This document shows, one piece after another, positions 51,799 through 60,085 of a stretch of DNA of 64,000 nucleotides. Location of the stretch: assembly GCA_001544595.2 (NCBI GenBank), contig FCOH02000014.1:62001-126000 (forward strand), written 5' to 3'. The translations under genes were made by a program, and so were the position numbers. This DNA is from Caballeronia peredens. Its GTDB lineage: Bacteria > Pseudomonadota > Gammaproteobacteria > Burkholderiales > Burkholderiaceae. How positions within the stretch are numbered: position 1 is the first letter of the stretch; each line of letters starts with the position of its first letter. The notes beneath the pieces are model-generated. The model saw only the letters and a program-made list of their open reading frames with translations. It was not told the DNA's origin and ran no database searches.

Positions 51799-52101
51799 GT
51801 GAGCGCCAACCAACGAGCGCAGGAGGAACTCGCGCACATCGGGCGGATGATCGCCGAGCTTGCGCGTGTCGCGACGAGCGAGCGCCGCGTGCCGGCGCGT
51901 CACGCCGTCATGCGGCCGGAGTACTGGCGGCGGCGCATCGATGCATTGATCGACGCGTCGACGAACGAGCCGCTGCGGCGCGATGCGGCCGCGCTGCGCG
52001 AGCGCCTGACGGACGCCTTCGACGGCACGGAACGAGTCACGGGGCACGCGGAAGAAACGGCGCAGGAGACCGGCAGCAGAAAAAGAAACGAAACAGAGTA
52101 A
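51799..52101 (+). CDS. Small helical hypothetical protein
   Basis: A 100-residue charged protein with a GTG start at 51799 preceded by TAGGAGGAG. Helices such as ELAHIGRMIAELARVATSER and YWRRRIDALIDASTNEPLRR suggest an all-alpha fold; the tail is Glu/Thr-rich. No family recognised. It is convergent with the DegP-like gene. Confidence 0.55.
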   Translation: MSANQRAQEELAHIGRMIAELARVATSERRVPARHAVMRPEYWRRRIDALIDASTNEPLRRDAAALRERLTDAFDGTERVTGHAEETAQETGSRKRNETE

Positions 52102-52109
52102 GGCGGAGC

Positions 52110-52139
52110 GCGGCGCATGTCGTGACCGGCGTGCGCCGC
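52110..52139. terminator. Hairpin between convergent genes
   Basis: GCGGCGCA and TGCGCCGC form an 8-bp stem with a 14-base loop, between the small helical gene and the protease gene. No U-tract. Confidence 0.4.
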
Positions 52140-52146
52140 CGCGACG

Positions 52147-53175
52147 TCACGCTGCCTGTTCGACGGGCGTCACCTCGACATCGAGCTTCTGTGCGCCGCG
52201 CAGCACCGCGACCTTCACCGGCCGGTCGATGCGCGATGCATCCAGCGTGCGTTGCAGGCCGTCCACGCTGTCGACGGCCACGCCATCCACCGCGACGATG
52301 CGATCGCCCACATGAAGCCCGCCAAGCGCGGCGGGACTGTCTTTCACGATCTCCATCACATGCACGCCGCTCGCCGACACGAGCCCGAAGAAGCGCTGCA
52401 CGCGCCGCGATATCGGCGTGGTCGTGCCCGCGACGCCGATATACGCGCGCCGCACGCGTCCGTAGGCGAATATCTGCATGATGACCCACTTCGCCGTGTC
52501 GATCGCGGTGGCGAACGAGATCGCCTGCGCGCCCGCGATGATCGCCGTGTTGACGCCGATCACCTGTCCCGCCGAGTTGATGAGCGGTCCGCCCGAATTG
52601 CCGGGATTGAGCGCGGCGTCGGTCTGGATGACGTCGTAGATCATGCGGCCCGACGTCGAGCGCAACGATCGGCCGAGCGCCGACACGACGCCCGTCGTGA
52701 CCGTTTGCGCGAGCCCGAGCGGGTTGCCGACCGCGATCGCGATCTGCCCGACGCGCAGGCTGCCCGAGTCGCCCAGTTCGACGTGCGGCAGCGGCTCCGG
52801 CGAACCGATGCGCAATACCGCGAGATCGCTGGCGGGGTCGTCGCCGACGAGATCGGCGTCGAAGTGCGCGCCGTCGGCGAGCGTGACTGCGATATGCGTC
52901 GCGCCGTGCACGACATGGCTATTCGTCAGCAGATAGCCGTCGGGCGTGAAGATGAAGCCCGAGCCCGTGCCGCCGACATTGCGGCGCGCGCCGCGCTGAT
53001 CGGCGAGCTGGCGCTCGACCGAGATGAAAACCACCGCTTGCTGCACGCGTTCGAGCGCGCCGATGACCGTGCGCGAATAGGCGTCGAGCAGCGCGGTGTC
53101 GCCCTGCGGGGCGGAGGGCGCGGCGTCCTGCGCCAGGCGCGCAAGATCGTCGACGAATTGAGGCCGGCTTCCCAT
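52147..53175 (-). CDS. S1C serine protease (DegP/HtrA-like), no visible signal peptide
   Basis: A 342-residue trypsin-like protease with a catalytic triad at about H87 (LLTNSHVV), D117 (SDLAVLRIG) and S194 (NPGNSGGPL), and a single C-terminal PDZ domain (about 245-335; VSASGVHVMEIVKDSPAALG). Family members degrade misfolded periplasmic proteins. The N-terminus (MGSRPQFVDDLARLAQDAAP) has no signal peptide or membrane anchor, which is unusual: it may be cytoplasmic, or a start further upstream was missed, although no upstream start gives one. Its neighbours give no further clue. Confidence 0.85.
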   Translation of the reverse strand: MGSRPQFVDDLARLAQDAAPSAPQGDTALLDAYSRTVIGALERVQQAVVFISVERQLADQRGARRNVGGTGSGFIFTPDGYLLTNSHVVHGATHIAVTLADGAHFDADLVGDDPASDLAVLRIGSPEPLPHVELGDSGSLRVGQIAIAVGNPLGLAQTVTTGVVSALGRSLRSTSGRMIYDVIQTDAALNPGNSGGPLINSAGQVIGVNTAIIAGAQAISFATAIDTAKWVIMQIFAYGRVRRAYIGVAGTTTPISRRVQRFFGLVSASGVHVMEIVKDSPAALGGLHVGDRIVAVDGVAVDSVDGLQRTLDASRIDRPVKVAVLRGAQKLDVEVTPVEQAA

Positions 53176-53229
53176 GTTGATGTGACTCCAGATGTCTGGA
53201 AGCGGAAATGCGGGCCGCCCGCACCGATT

Positions 53230-54117
53230 TCAAGAGATAGTTGCGTCCGCAAGTAGTCTCATCGGTCCGAGGGATTCGACGACGGCGCGTTGCGCGTCGT
53301 CGCGCACGAAGAGCGAACCCGCGAAGCCGAGCGCGTTCACGGCGACGCCCTCGACATGTGCTACCCGGCGCGGCACCGCGAGCATCCAGCGGCGCGTGAC
53401 GAGCAGGTTGTAAGGCGCGCTCTGATGCGCGACGCCCGCGACATCGAGCGGTTCCACGCCGATCGCGTCCAGCAGCCGCAGATAAGTTGCATGTGCATTC
53501 TTCGGGTCGTCATCGCCGTCGAGCCATGCCGCCGCATGCGTGAACGCGAGTTGCGGCGCGCGAAACACGCCGCGTGTGCGCGCCGCTTCGATGCACGGCT
53601 CGACGGGCAGCGCGTGCGCGGCATCGCCGTCGAGCGGCAACGGCGCGATCTGCAGATGCTTGTGCGGCTGACTCGATCCGGCGATTTCGCCGCCGTTGTA
53701 GAAGCCGAGTCCGTCGAACTTCGCGAGGCAGGCGAACAGCGCGGCGAAATCATCCGTATCGATGAGCGACTCCTGCGGTTCGAAGTCCGTCGTGACGACG
53801 AGCAGATGATGCGCGAGCACGTTGAACTTGTTGAGCAACAGAAAGTGCCGCTCGCCGATATCCCCGACGCGCAACGACTCCTCGCACGGCGAGAACGGAT
53901 CGCGCCATGCGCTCGCGGCATCGGCCGTCGCTTTTGCCGCGAGCTTCGACGCTTGCTCCTTGCGCGCGAGATTCGCGGCCTGCCGCACGAGGAAGCGCAC
54001 GCCGTTGTCTTCGATCACGCGCTGCACGGTATCGAAGGAACGCAGCGCGCCGCATGCAAGCGCGCGTTCTGTTTGCGCGACGACGTCCCGCCATGAAGGG
54101 CAATTCATGTGCGCCAT
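53230..54117 (-). CDS. Ap4A-phosphorylase-like (ATP adenylyltransferase family) protein
   Basis: A 295-residue protein of the Apa1/Apa2-type ATP adenylyltransferase/HIT superfamily. The family-defining HxHxQ-like motif is in SQPHKHLQIAPLPLD, and NKFNVLAHHLLVVTTDFEPQ (cited in part) and APYNLLVTRRWML match Apa2 proteins, which phosphorolyse Ap4A. ATG 54117 overlaps the upstream dehydratase gene by 13 bases and ATG 54108 by four; AGGGAG lies just before the first, so I use it. Cotranscription with a sugar-acid dehydratase is odd for an Ap4A enzyme and may indicate a sugar-nucleotide reaction, but that is inference. Confidence 0.78.
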   Translation of the reverse strand: MAHMNCPSWRDVVAQTERALACGALRSFDTVQRVIEDNGVRFLVRQAANLARKEQASKLAAKATADAASAWRDPFSPCEESLRVGDIGERHFLLLNKFNVLAHHLLVVTTDFEPQESLIDTDDFAALFACLAKFDGLGFYNGGEIAGSSQPHKHLQIAPLPLDGDAAHALPVEPCIEAARTRGVFRAPQLAFTHAAAWLDGDDDPKNAHATYLRLLDAIGVEPLDVAGVAHQSAPYNLLVTRRWMLAVPRRVAHVEGVAVNALGFAGSLFVRDDAQRAVVESLGPMRLLADATIS

Positions 54118-55409
54118 GCTTCTCCCTTGCCGAATTCGAAACGTTCGAGCGACGCGGCGTGCATTTCGATGCAGTAGCCGGGCGCTTGCGGCGGCATATA
54201 GCGGCCATTCTTGATGACCACGGGATCGAGAAAATGCTCGTGCAGATGATCGACGTATTCGAGCACGCGATTGTCGAGCGAACCCGACACGCAGATGTAG
54301 TCGAACAGCGAAATATGCTGCACGTATTCGCACAGGCCGACGCCGCCCGCATGCGGGCAGACCGGCACGCCGAACTTCGCGGCCATCAGCAGAACGATCA
54401 GCACTTCGTTCAGGCCGCCGAGGCGGCAACTGTCGATCTGACAGAAGTCGATCGCTTCGGCTTGCAGCAGTTGCTTGAAGATCACGCGATTCTGGCAGTG
54501 CTCGCCGGTCGCGACGCCGATCATCGGCGCGAGGCGCTTGCGGATGGCGGCGTGACCGAGCACGTCGTCGGGGCTCGTCGGTTCTTCGATCCACCACGGA
54601 TCGAACTCGGCGAGGCGACGCATGTTCGCGATCGCTTCATCGACTTCCCAGACCTGGTTCGCGTCCATCATGAGTTTGCGACCGGGCCCGATTTCCTCGC
54701 GCAGAATGCGCGCGCGCCGGATGTCTTCCTCCAGATCGCCGCCCACTTTCTGCTTGAAATGCGTCCAGCCCGCAGCGACGCCTTCGCGGGCGAGACGGCG
54801 GATCTTGTCGTCGTCGTAGCCGAGCCAGCCGGCCGATGTCGTGTAGCCCGGAAAGCCGTTCGCGAGCATTTCCTTTTCGCGCTCGCCGCGCGTGCCTTGC
54901 AGCCGGCTGAGCAACGCGATCGCCTCGGACGGCGTGATGGCGTCGGTCACATAACGGAAGTCGAGACAGCGCACCAGTTCTTCCGGACTCATGTCGACGA
55001 GCAGTTTCCAGACGGGCTTTTTTTCGAGCTTGGCCCACAAGTCCCACACCGCGTTGACCACGGCCGCCGTCGCGAGATGAATGACGCCTTTCTCCGGGCC
55101 GATCCAGCGCAGTTGACTGTCGGACGTGAACGCGCGCCAGAAGCCGCCCATGTCCGCCGCGATGTCCTCGATCTTCCTGCCGACGACGAGCGGTGCGAGC
55201 GCCTCGACCGCTGCGACCACGACTTCGGTGCCGCGCCCGATCGTGAAGGTGAGGCCGTGGCCCGCGAGTCCGGGCGCATCGGTTTCGAGTATCACGTAGG
55301 CCGCCGAGTAGTCGGGCGCGGCATTCATCGCGTCGGAGCCGTCGAGCGAGCGCGAAGTGGGAAAGCGGATATCGCGCACGGAGAGCTTCGTGATGCTGGT
55401 CATGTTCAT
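54105..55409 (-). CDS. L-fuconate-dehydratase-like enolase-superfamily enzyme
   Basis: A 434-residue mandelate-racemase/enolase-superfamily dehydratase. Catalytic segments are the KxK-type lysines in FKQKVGGDLE, the metal ligands in MMDANQVW, WIEEPTSPDD and GVATGEHCQN, and the catalytic His in CPHAGGVGL. This set, with the length, fits L-fuconate dehydratases, which produce 2-keto-3-deoxy-L-fuconate. ATG 55409 is used; ATG 55403 is also in frame. It is transcribed first in a two-gene unit with the adenylyltransferase-like gene, and divergent from a GntR regulator and a sugar ABC transporter. Confidence 0.85.
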   Translation of the reverse strand: MNMTSITKLSVRDIRFPTSRSLDGSDAMNAAPDYSAAYVILETDAPGLAGHGLTFTIGRGTEVVVAAVEALAPLVVGRKIEDIAADMGGFWRAFTSDSQLRWIGPEKGVIHLATAAVVNAVWDLWAKLEKKPVWKLLVDMSPEELVRCLDFRYVTDAITPSEAIALLSRLQGTRGEREKEMLANGFPGYTTSAGWLGYDDDKIRRLAREGVAAGWTHFKQKVGGDLEEDIRRARILREEIGPGRKLMMDANQVWEVDEAIANMRRLAEFDPWWIEEPTSPDDVLGHAAIRKRLAPMIGVATGEHCQNRVIFKQLLQAEAIDFCQIDSCRLGGLNEVLIVLLMAAKFGVPVCPHAGGVGLCEYVQHISLFDYICVSGSLDNRVLEYVDHLHEHFLDPVVIKNGRYMPPQAPGYCIEMHAASLERFEFGKGEAWRT

Positions 55410-55512
55410 CTCCTCGAGTCAGTGGCGTGACGGCATGGAAAAGGGTTTATACGGAGGCCGTGGTGCGGCGGGTTTATCGACATTGACAACGCGTGTTTCG
55501 CCTCCTAGCCTG

Positions 55513-55524
55513 CTAGCATGTTAG
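55513..55524. promoter_or_regulatory. Candidate GntR operator CTAGCATGTTAG
   Basis: A near-perfect palindrome (CTARCATGYTAG; one mismatched pair) lies ten bases before the GntR start and between the divergent dehydratase and transporter units. The position suits autoregulation and control of both units. Confidence 0.45.
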
Positions 55525-55533
55525 TGCGAAATC

Positions 55534-56271
55534 ATGGGCGGCGTGAGCACATCGACCAACGAAAATCGTCTTGCCGCCGACCCTTATCGCGCATTGCCTC
55601 GCGTGCAGGGCTCCGAGCGCGGCAGCCTCACCGACGCGGTCGAGGAGGCCTTGCGCGCGGCCATCGTCAATCTCGCGATGGAGCCCGGCATGATGATCGA
55701 CAAGCTCGCCGTATGCGAGCGCATGGGTGTGTCGCGCTTTCCCGTGTCGTCCGCGCTCGCGAAGCTCGCGGCCGCGGGTCTCGTCGAAGTGTTGCCGCAG
55801 CGCGGCACGCGCGTCATGCCGATCGTCATGCACGATATACGCCAGCATTTGTTCATACGCAGCGCGCTCGAAGTGGAAACCGTGCGCGCGCTTGCCGCTG
55901 CCTGCGACGCCGCCACGCTCGATGCGCTCGACGCCAATCTCGAGCGCGAACGCGATGCGGTGCAGCAAGGTTTGCGCCGCGAATTTCATCTGCTCGATCT
56001 CGCGTTCCATGAGTTGCTGCTGAACGCGATCAACCTGCCGCGCGTGAAAGAAATCGTCGCTGCGTCGCGCAATGCGCTCGATCGCGCGCGCCGGCTGATG
56101 GCGAGTCCCGAACGGCATGCGCACACGCTCGCGGAACACGCCCGCATCGCCGAGGCCATTCGCGCGCGCGATGGCGAAGCGGCCGCGCACGCGATGCACG
56201 ATCACCTCGATGAAGTCGTCGCCGAACTGCGGCGCTTTTCCGCTGAAAGACCGGACCTGTTCAGGGAGTAG
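55534..56271 (+). CDS. GntR-family (FadR/FCD) regulator
   Basis: A 245-residue regulator. A winged helix at about 28-95 (LTDAVEEALRAAIVNLAMEP, AVCERMGVSRFPVSSALAKL) is followed by an FCD effector domain with metal-coordinating histidines typical of the group (FHLLDLAFHELLLNAINLPR, EHARIAEAIRARDGEAAAHA). Such regulators respond to sugar acids and related ligands. Its place between a fuconate-dehydratase-like gene and a sugar transporter suggests it controls both. Confidence 0.88.
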   Translation: MGGVSTSTNENRLAADPYRALPRVQGSERGSLTDAVEEALRAAIVNLAMEPGMMIDKLAVCERMGVSRFPVSSALAKLAAAGLVEVLPQRGTRVMPIVMHDIRQHLFIRSALEVETVRALAAACDAATLDALDANLERERDAVQQGLRREFHLLDLAFHELLLNAINLPRVKEIVAASRNALDRARRLMASPERHAHTLAEHARIAEAIRARDGEAAAHAMHDHLDEVVAELRRFSAERPDLFRE

Positions 56272-56324
56272 ACAACCAGGAAGACAAGACCCACGCGGGG
56301 TCAACCGCAATGGAGGAGACACAC

Positions 56325-57842
56325 ATGAAGCTCTTCAAAACGAAGCTGCCGCAAAGGCGGCTATGGAACCGGCTTGCCGTCGCAGCGGCGCTCACAGGCG
56401 CGGCATTAACGGCGACAACCGCAACCACTGCAACGGCCGCCGAAGATTTCAAGGGCGTGACCGTCAACGTGATGACTTTCGTGGGACCGCAGATCGCCGA
56501 GCCGTTGCAGCGACGCGCACCGGAGTTCGAGAAGCTCACGGGCGCCAAGATCAACGTGCTGACGGTGCCGTTCTCCGATCTCTATCAGAAGCTGTTGACC
56601 GACTGGGCCTCGGGCACGAATTCCGTCGATGCCGCCGTCTTCGCCCCGCAATGGATGGTCGATTACACCAAGGGCGCGTTCCTCGAAGACCTCACGCAGC
56701 GCGTCGCGAAAGACTCGGCGTTGAAGGAAGACGACGTGATGCCGTTCTTCGTCGACTTCTCGCAGAAATACAATGGCAAGACCTATCTCGTCGCGCTCGA
56801 CGGCGATTTCCAGATGGTCTATTACCGCACCGATATCCTGCAGCAACTCGGCAAACAGCCGCCGAAAACATGGGACGACTACCTCGATATCGCAAAAGCC
56901 GCCAACGGCAAGGTGTTCGGCGGTGACGGCAAGCCGGTGGCGGGTTCGTGCATTTCGAAGAAGCGCAACGCGCAGGCGTACTGGGCCATCATTTCGATCG
57001 CGGGCGGCTATCTGCAATCGAAGGGCACGGCGCAGGGCGCGTTCTTCGATCCGCGCAATTTCAAGTCGCTCGTGAATAACGACGGCTTCAAGGAAGCGTT
57101 GCGCATCTACAAGGAATCGACGAGTTACGGGCCGCCCAACGAAATCAATCTCGATGTCGGCGACACGCGCAGCGCGTTTATTTCGGGCCATTGCGCGCTG
57201 ACGCTCGACTGGGGCGATGTCGGCGTGCTCGCCATCGATCCGAAGCAGTCGAAGGTCATCGACAAGGTCGGCGCGGTGATCCTGCCCGGATCGCGCAAGG
57301 TGCTCGACCGCGACTCGGGCAAGCTCGTGCCGTGCGACAAGAACACGTGTCCTTATGCGATCGACGGCGTGAATCACGCGCCGTTCGCCGCGTTCGGCGG
57401 CTGGTCGGGCGGCATCAATGCGAAGGCGACGCCGAAGGTAAAAGACGCGGCCTACGCGTTTCTCTCGTTCATGAGCCAGCCCGCGCAGTCGAACGTGGAT
57501 GTGACGATCGGCGCATCGGGCTTCAATCCGTACCGGCGCTCGCAATTCACGGACATGTCGGCATGGAAGAAGGCCGGCATGAGCGACGCGGCGGCGAAGT
57601 CGTATCTCGGCGCGATTCAGCAGAGCCTGCAGAGCCCGAACATGATCATCGATTTGCGCATTCCGCAGAATCAGCGCTATGAGCAGGTCGTGCTCGATAC
57701 GGCTGTCGCGCGTTTCGTCGCGGGCGAACTGGATGCCGATGCGACGATGAAAGCCATCGACAGCGGCTGGAGCGAGATCACCGACGACCTCGGCAAGGAC
57801 GGTCAGTTGCGCGCCTACAAGGCGTCGATCGGCGCGAAGTGA
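56325..57842 (+). CDS. Sugar ABC transporter substrate-binding protein
   Basis: A 505-residue type 1 extracellular solute-binding protein. The signal peptide runs to about residue 38 (LAVAAALTGAALTATTATTA). The body has the maltose-type pattern TVNVMTFVGPQIAEPLQRRA, YLVALDGDFQMVYYRTDILQ and FGGWSGGINAKATPKVKDAA. Five cysteines are visible in the mature part, including CDKNTCPYAIDG, which is unusual for the family. GGAGGAG precedes ATG 56325. It starts a four-gene operon with two permeases and an ATPase. Confidence 0.9.
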   Translation: MKLFKTKLPQRRLWNRLAVAAALTGAALTATTATTATAAEDFKGVTVNVMTFVGPQIAEPLQRRAPEFEKLTGAKINVLTVPFSDLYQKLLTDWASGTNSVDAAVFAPQWMVDYTKGAFLEDLTQRVAKDSALKEDDVMPFFVDFSQKYNGKTYLVALDGDFQMVYYRTDILQQLGKQPPKTWDDYLDIAKAANGKVFGGDGKPVAGSCISKKRNAQAYWAIISIAGGYLQSKGTAQGAFFDPRNFKSLVNNDGFKEALRIYKESTSYGPPNEINLDVGDTRSAFISGHCALTLDWGDVGVLAIDPKQSKVIDKVGAVILPGSRKVLDRDSGKLVPCDKNTCPYAIDGVNHAPFAAFGGWSGGINAKATPKVKDAAYAFLSFMSQPAQSNVDVTIGASGFNPYRRSQFTDMSAWKKAGMSDAAAKSYLGAIQQSLQSPNMIIDLRIPQNQRYEQVVLDTAVARFVAGELDADATMKAIDSGWSEITDDLGKDGQLRAYKASIGAK

Positions 57843-57899
57843 CATGCAGGCGGGGCGCGCGCGGATCATGCGCCGCGCGCGCCCTGCACGGGAGACAGG

Positions 57900-59051
57900 A
57901 TGACTACGCCGTCGCACGCATCGTCCGTGGCCGCGAACGAGCGAGGCTCGCACGCGCGCCTGGCCAACTGGCTCGACAGGCAGGCACCGTATGTATTCGT
58001 GCTGCCGACCGTGTTGCTGATCCTCGCGTTCTCGATCTTTCCGCTCGTGACGTCCGCCTATCTTTCGCTGACGCGTTTCGAACTGGGCGAGGGCGGATAT
58101 CAGCTGACCTTCACGGGATTGCGCAATTACGTGCGGCTCTTTTCGGGCAGCCAGCAGTATCACTTCACCGGTGTCTTCCGCGCGCCGGGAATCGTCAGCC
58201 TCGCAACGATCGCGATCGCCGTGCTGGCCGTGCTCGTCTGGTTCTATCGCTATTCGAGGAGCGGGCGACGCTCGGCGATCGGTGCGCTCGGCCGCGTGAT
58301 TTCCGCGGCCACGTTCCTCGCGCTCGTGTGGCTCGCCGCGAACACGCTCGGTGGCGGCGGCGCGCTCGGCAGCCTGATGGTCACGATCTTTTATGTCGTG
58401 CTCGGCGTCGCGCTGCAATTCGGCATCGGCCTCGGACTCGCGTATCTCTGCACGCTGCCGCTCAAAGGCGGCCGCTTCTTCCGGCTGCTGTTCTTCCTGC
58501 CGCTGATGGTGACGCCCGTCGGCATCGCGTACATGTTCCGCATGATGGCCGATACGTCGATCGGACCGCTCGCGCCGCTCTGGTCTTGGCTCGGGCTGGG
58601 CCAGATCGCATGGGCGGCGGACCCGTGGCTCGCGCGGCTGGTCGTCGTGATCGGCGATACCTGGCAATGGGTGCCGTTCATGTTTCTCGTGATGCTCGCG
58701 GCGCTCGAAGGCACGTCGCGCGAGCAGATCGAGGCGGCGCAACTGGACGGCGCATCGGCCTGGCGCGTGTTTCGCGACGTCACGTGGCCGTCGATCGCGC
58801 CGGTCGCCGCGAGCGCCGTGCTGATCCGTCTCATCGAGGCGTTCAAGATCGTCGACTTGCCGAACGTGTTGACGAACGGCGGCCCCGGCATCGCGACCGA
58901 ATCGATGACGCTGCATGCGTTCATCGAATGGCGCACGCTGAATCTCGGCGGCGCGTCGGCAGTGGCGTACATGCTGTTCTTCGTCTCGACGATCGCGTGC
59001 GTGTCGTTCTTCCAGTTCGTCGTGCGGCGCGCGCGGGGAGACCAGCGATGA
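57900..59051 (+). CDS. Sugar ABC transporter permease (MalF-like) with two-helix insertion
   Basis: A 383-residue inner-membrane permease. The conserved core includes the EAA loop (EQIEAAQLDGASAWRVFRDV). Compared with ordinary MalF-type permeases of about 290-300 residues it carries an extra ~75-residue segment after NYVRLF, containing two hydrophobic stretches (IVSLATIAIAVLAVLVWFY and VISAATFLALVWLAANTLG). It therefore probably has eight transmembrane helices. It overlaps the next permease gene by ATGA. Confidence 0.88.
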   Translation: MTTPSHASSVAANERGSHARLANWLDRQAPYVFVLPTVLLILAFSIFPLVTSAYLSLTRFELGEGGYQLTFTGLRNYVRLFSGSQQYHFTGVFRAPGIVSLATIAIAVLAVLVWFYRYSRSGRRSAIGALGRVISAATFLALVWLAANTLGGGGALGSLMVTIFYVVLGVALQFGIGLGLAYLCTLPLKGGRFFRLLFFLPLMVTPVGIAYMFRMMADTSIGPLAPLWSWLGLGQIAWAADPWLARLVVVIGDTWQWVPFMFLVMLAALEGTSREQIEAAQLDGASAWRVFRDVTWPSIAPVAASAVLIRLIEAFKIVDLPNVLTNGGPGIATESMTLHAFIEWRTLNLGGASAVAYMLFFVSTIACVSFFQFVVRRARGDQR

Positions 59052-60085
59052 GCGCATTGAAGCGCTGGTTCGTGCCCACGCGCGTGGATGAACTGCCGGC
59101 CGGCGGCAAGATGCTCGCGTATCTGCTGCTCGGTTTCTGGTCGCTCGTCGTGCTGTTTCCGCTCTACTGGATGGCGATCACGTCGTTCAAGCTGCCTGTC
59201 GACGTATCGGCGGGCCCGCTCTATATTCCGTTCGTCGACTTCAAGCCGCATCTCGATGCGTGGCATTACATCTTTGTCGATCTCGGGCCGGACACGTTGC
59301 GTCCGTACATGAATTCGCTGATCGTCGCGTCGTGCGGCACGGCGGCGGCGGTCTTTCTCGGTTCGATGGCCGCGTATGCGCTCGCGCGCATCGAGTATCG
59401 GCCGCCGGTCGCGGCGGTGGGCCTGAGCGTCGTGCTGATCGCTTTGCTGATTGCGGCGGTCGGATGGGGGCAGGTCGATTTGCGCATCGCGCTGGCGGTG
59501 GCGTTCGCGCTGTTTTTTCTGCTGCTGCGCCCGATCGTGCGCCGTGCACGCAAGCACATGAACAACGACGACATCCTCTTCTGGGTGATATCGCAGCGCA
59601 TTCTGCCGCCGGTCGTCACGGTCATTCCGATCTATCTCATGTTCAAGAGCGCGGGGCTGCTCGACACGCATCTCGCGCTCATCATCACGTATGCGACGGC
59701 GAATCTGCCGATCGTCGTGTGGCTGATGTTCGATTTCTTCGACGGCGTGCCGCGCGAGATCGAAGAGAGCGCGCAGATCGACGGCGCGACGCGCTTTGCG
59801 ATCCTGTTCGGCATCGTGCTGCCGCTCGTGGCGCCGGGTCTCGTCGCGACGGCGCTGCTCGTGCTGATCCTCTCGTGGAACGAATACCTGTTCGCGCTGT
59901 TTCTCTCGACCGCGAACGCGCAGACCATGCCGCTGCTCGTCGCCGCGCAGAACGCGACGCGCGGTCCGCAATGGTGGAACATGTCGGTGCTGATACTCAT
60001 CATGATCTTGCCGGTGATGCTGCTCACGCTCACGCTGCAGCGCTTCATCGTGCGGGGCATTCTCGTGGGAGCCGTGAAAGGATGA
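59048..60085 (+). CDS. Sugar ABC transporter permease (MalG-like) with two-helix insertion
   Basis: A 345-residue inner-membrane permease, with the EAA loop EIEESAQIDGATRFAILFGI and the C-terminal MalG-type helices. An extra ~60-residue block after YALARIEYR contains two further hydrophobic stretches (VGLSVVLIALLIAAVGWG and LRIALAVAFALFFLLLRP) before ILPPVVTVIPIYL resumes. Usual length is about 275-280. The start at 59048 overlaps the preceding stop; its stop overlaps the ATPase start. Both permeases thus have an insertion, at non-identical but comparable places. Confidence 0.88.
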   Translation: MSALKRWFVPTRVDELPAGGKMLAYLLLGFWSLVVLFPLYWMAITSFKLPVDVSAGPLYIPFVDFKPHLDAWHYIFVDLGPDTLRPYMNSLIVASCGTAAAVFLGSMAAYALARIEYRPPVAAVGLSVVLIALLIAAVGWGQVDLRIALAVAFALFFLLLRPIVRRARKHMNNDDILFWVISQRILPPVVTVIPIYLMFKSAGLLDTHLALIITYATANLPIVVWLMFDFFDGVPREIEESAQIDGATRFAILFGIVLPLVAPGLVATALLVLILSWNEYLFALFLSTANAQTMPLLVAAQNATRGPQWWNMSVLILIMILPVMLLTLTLQRFIVRGILVGAVKG

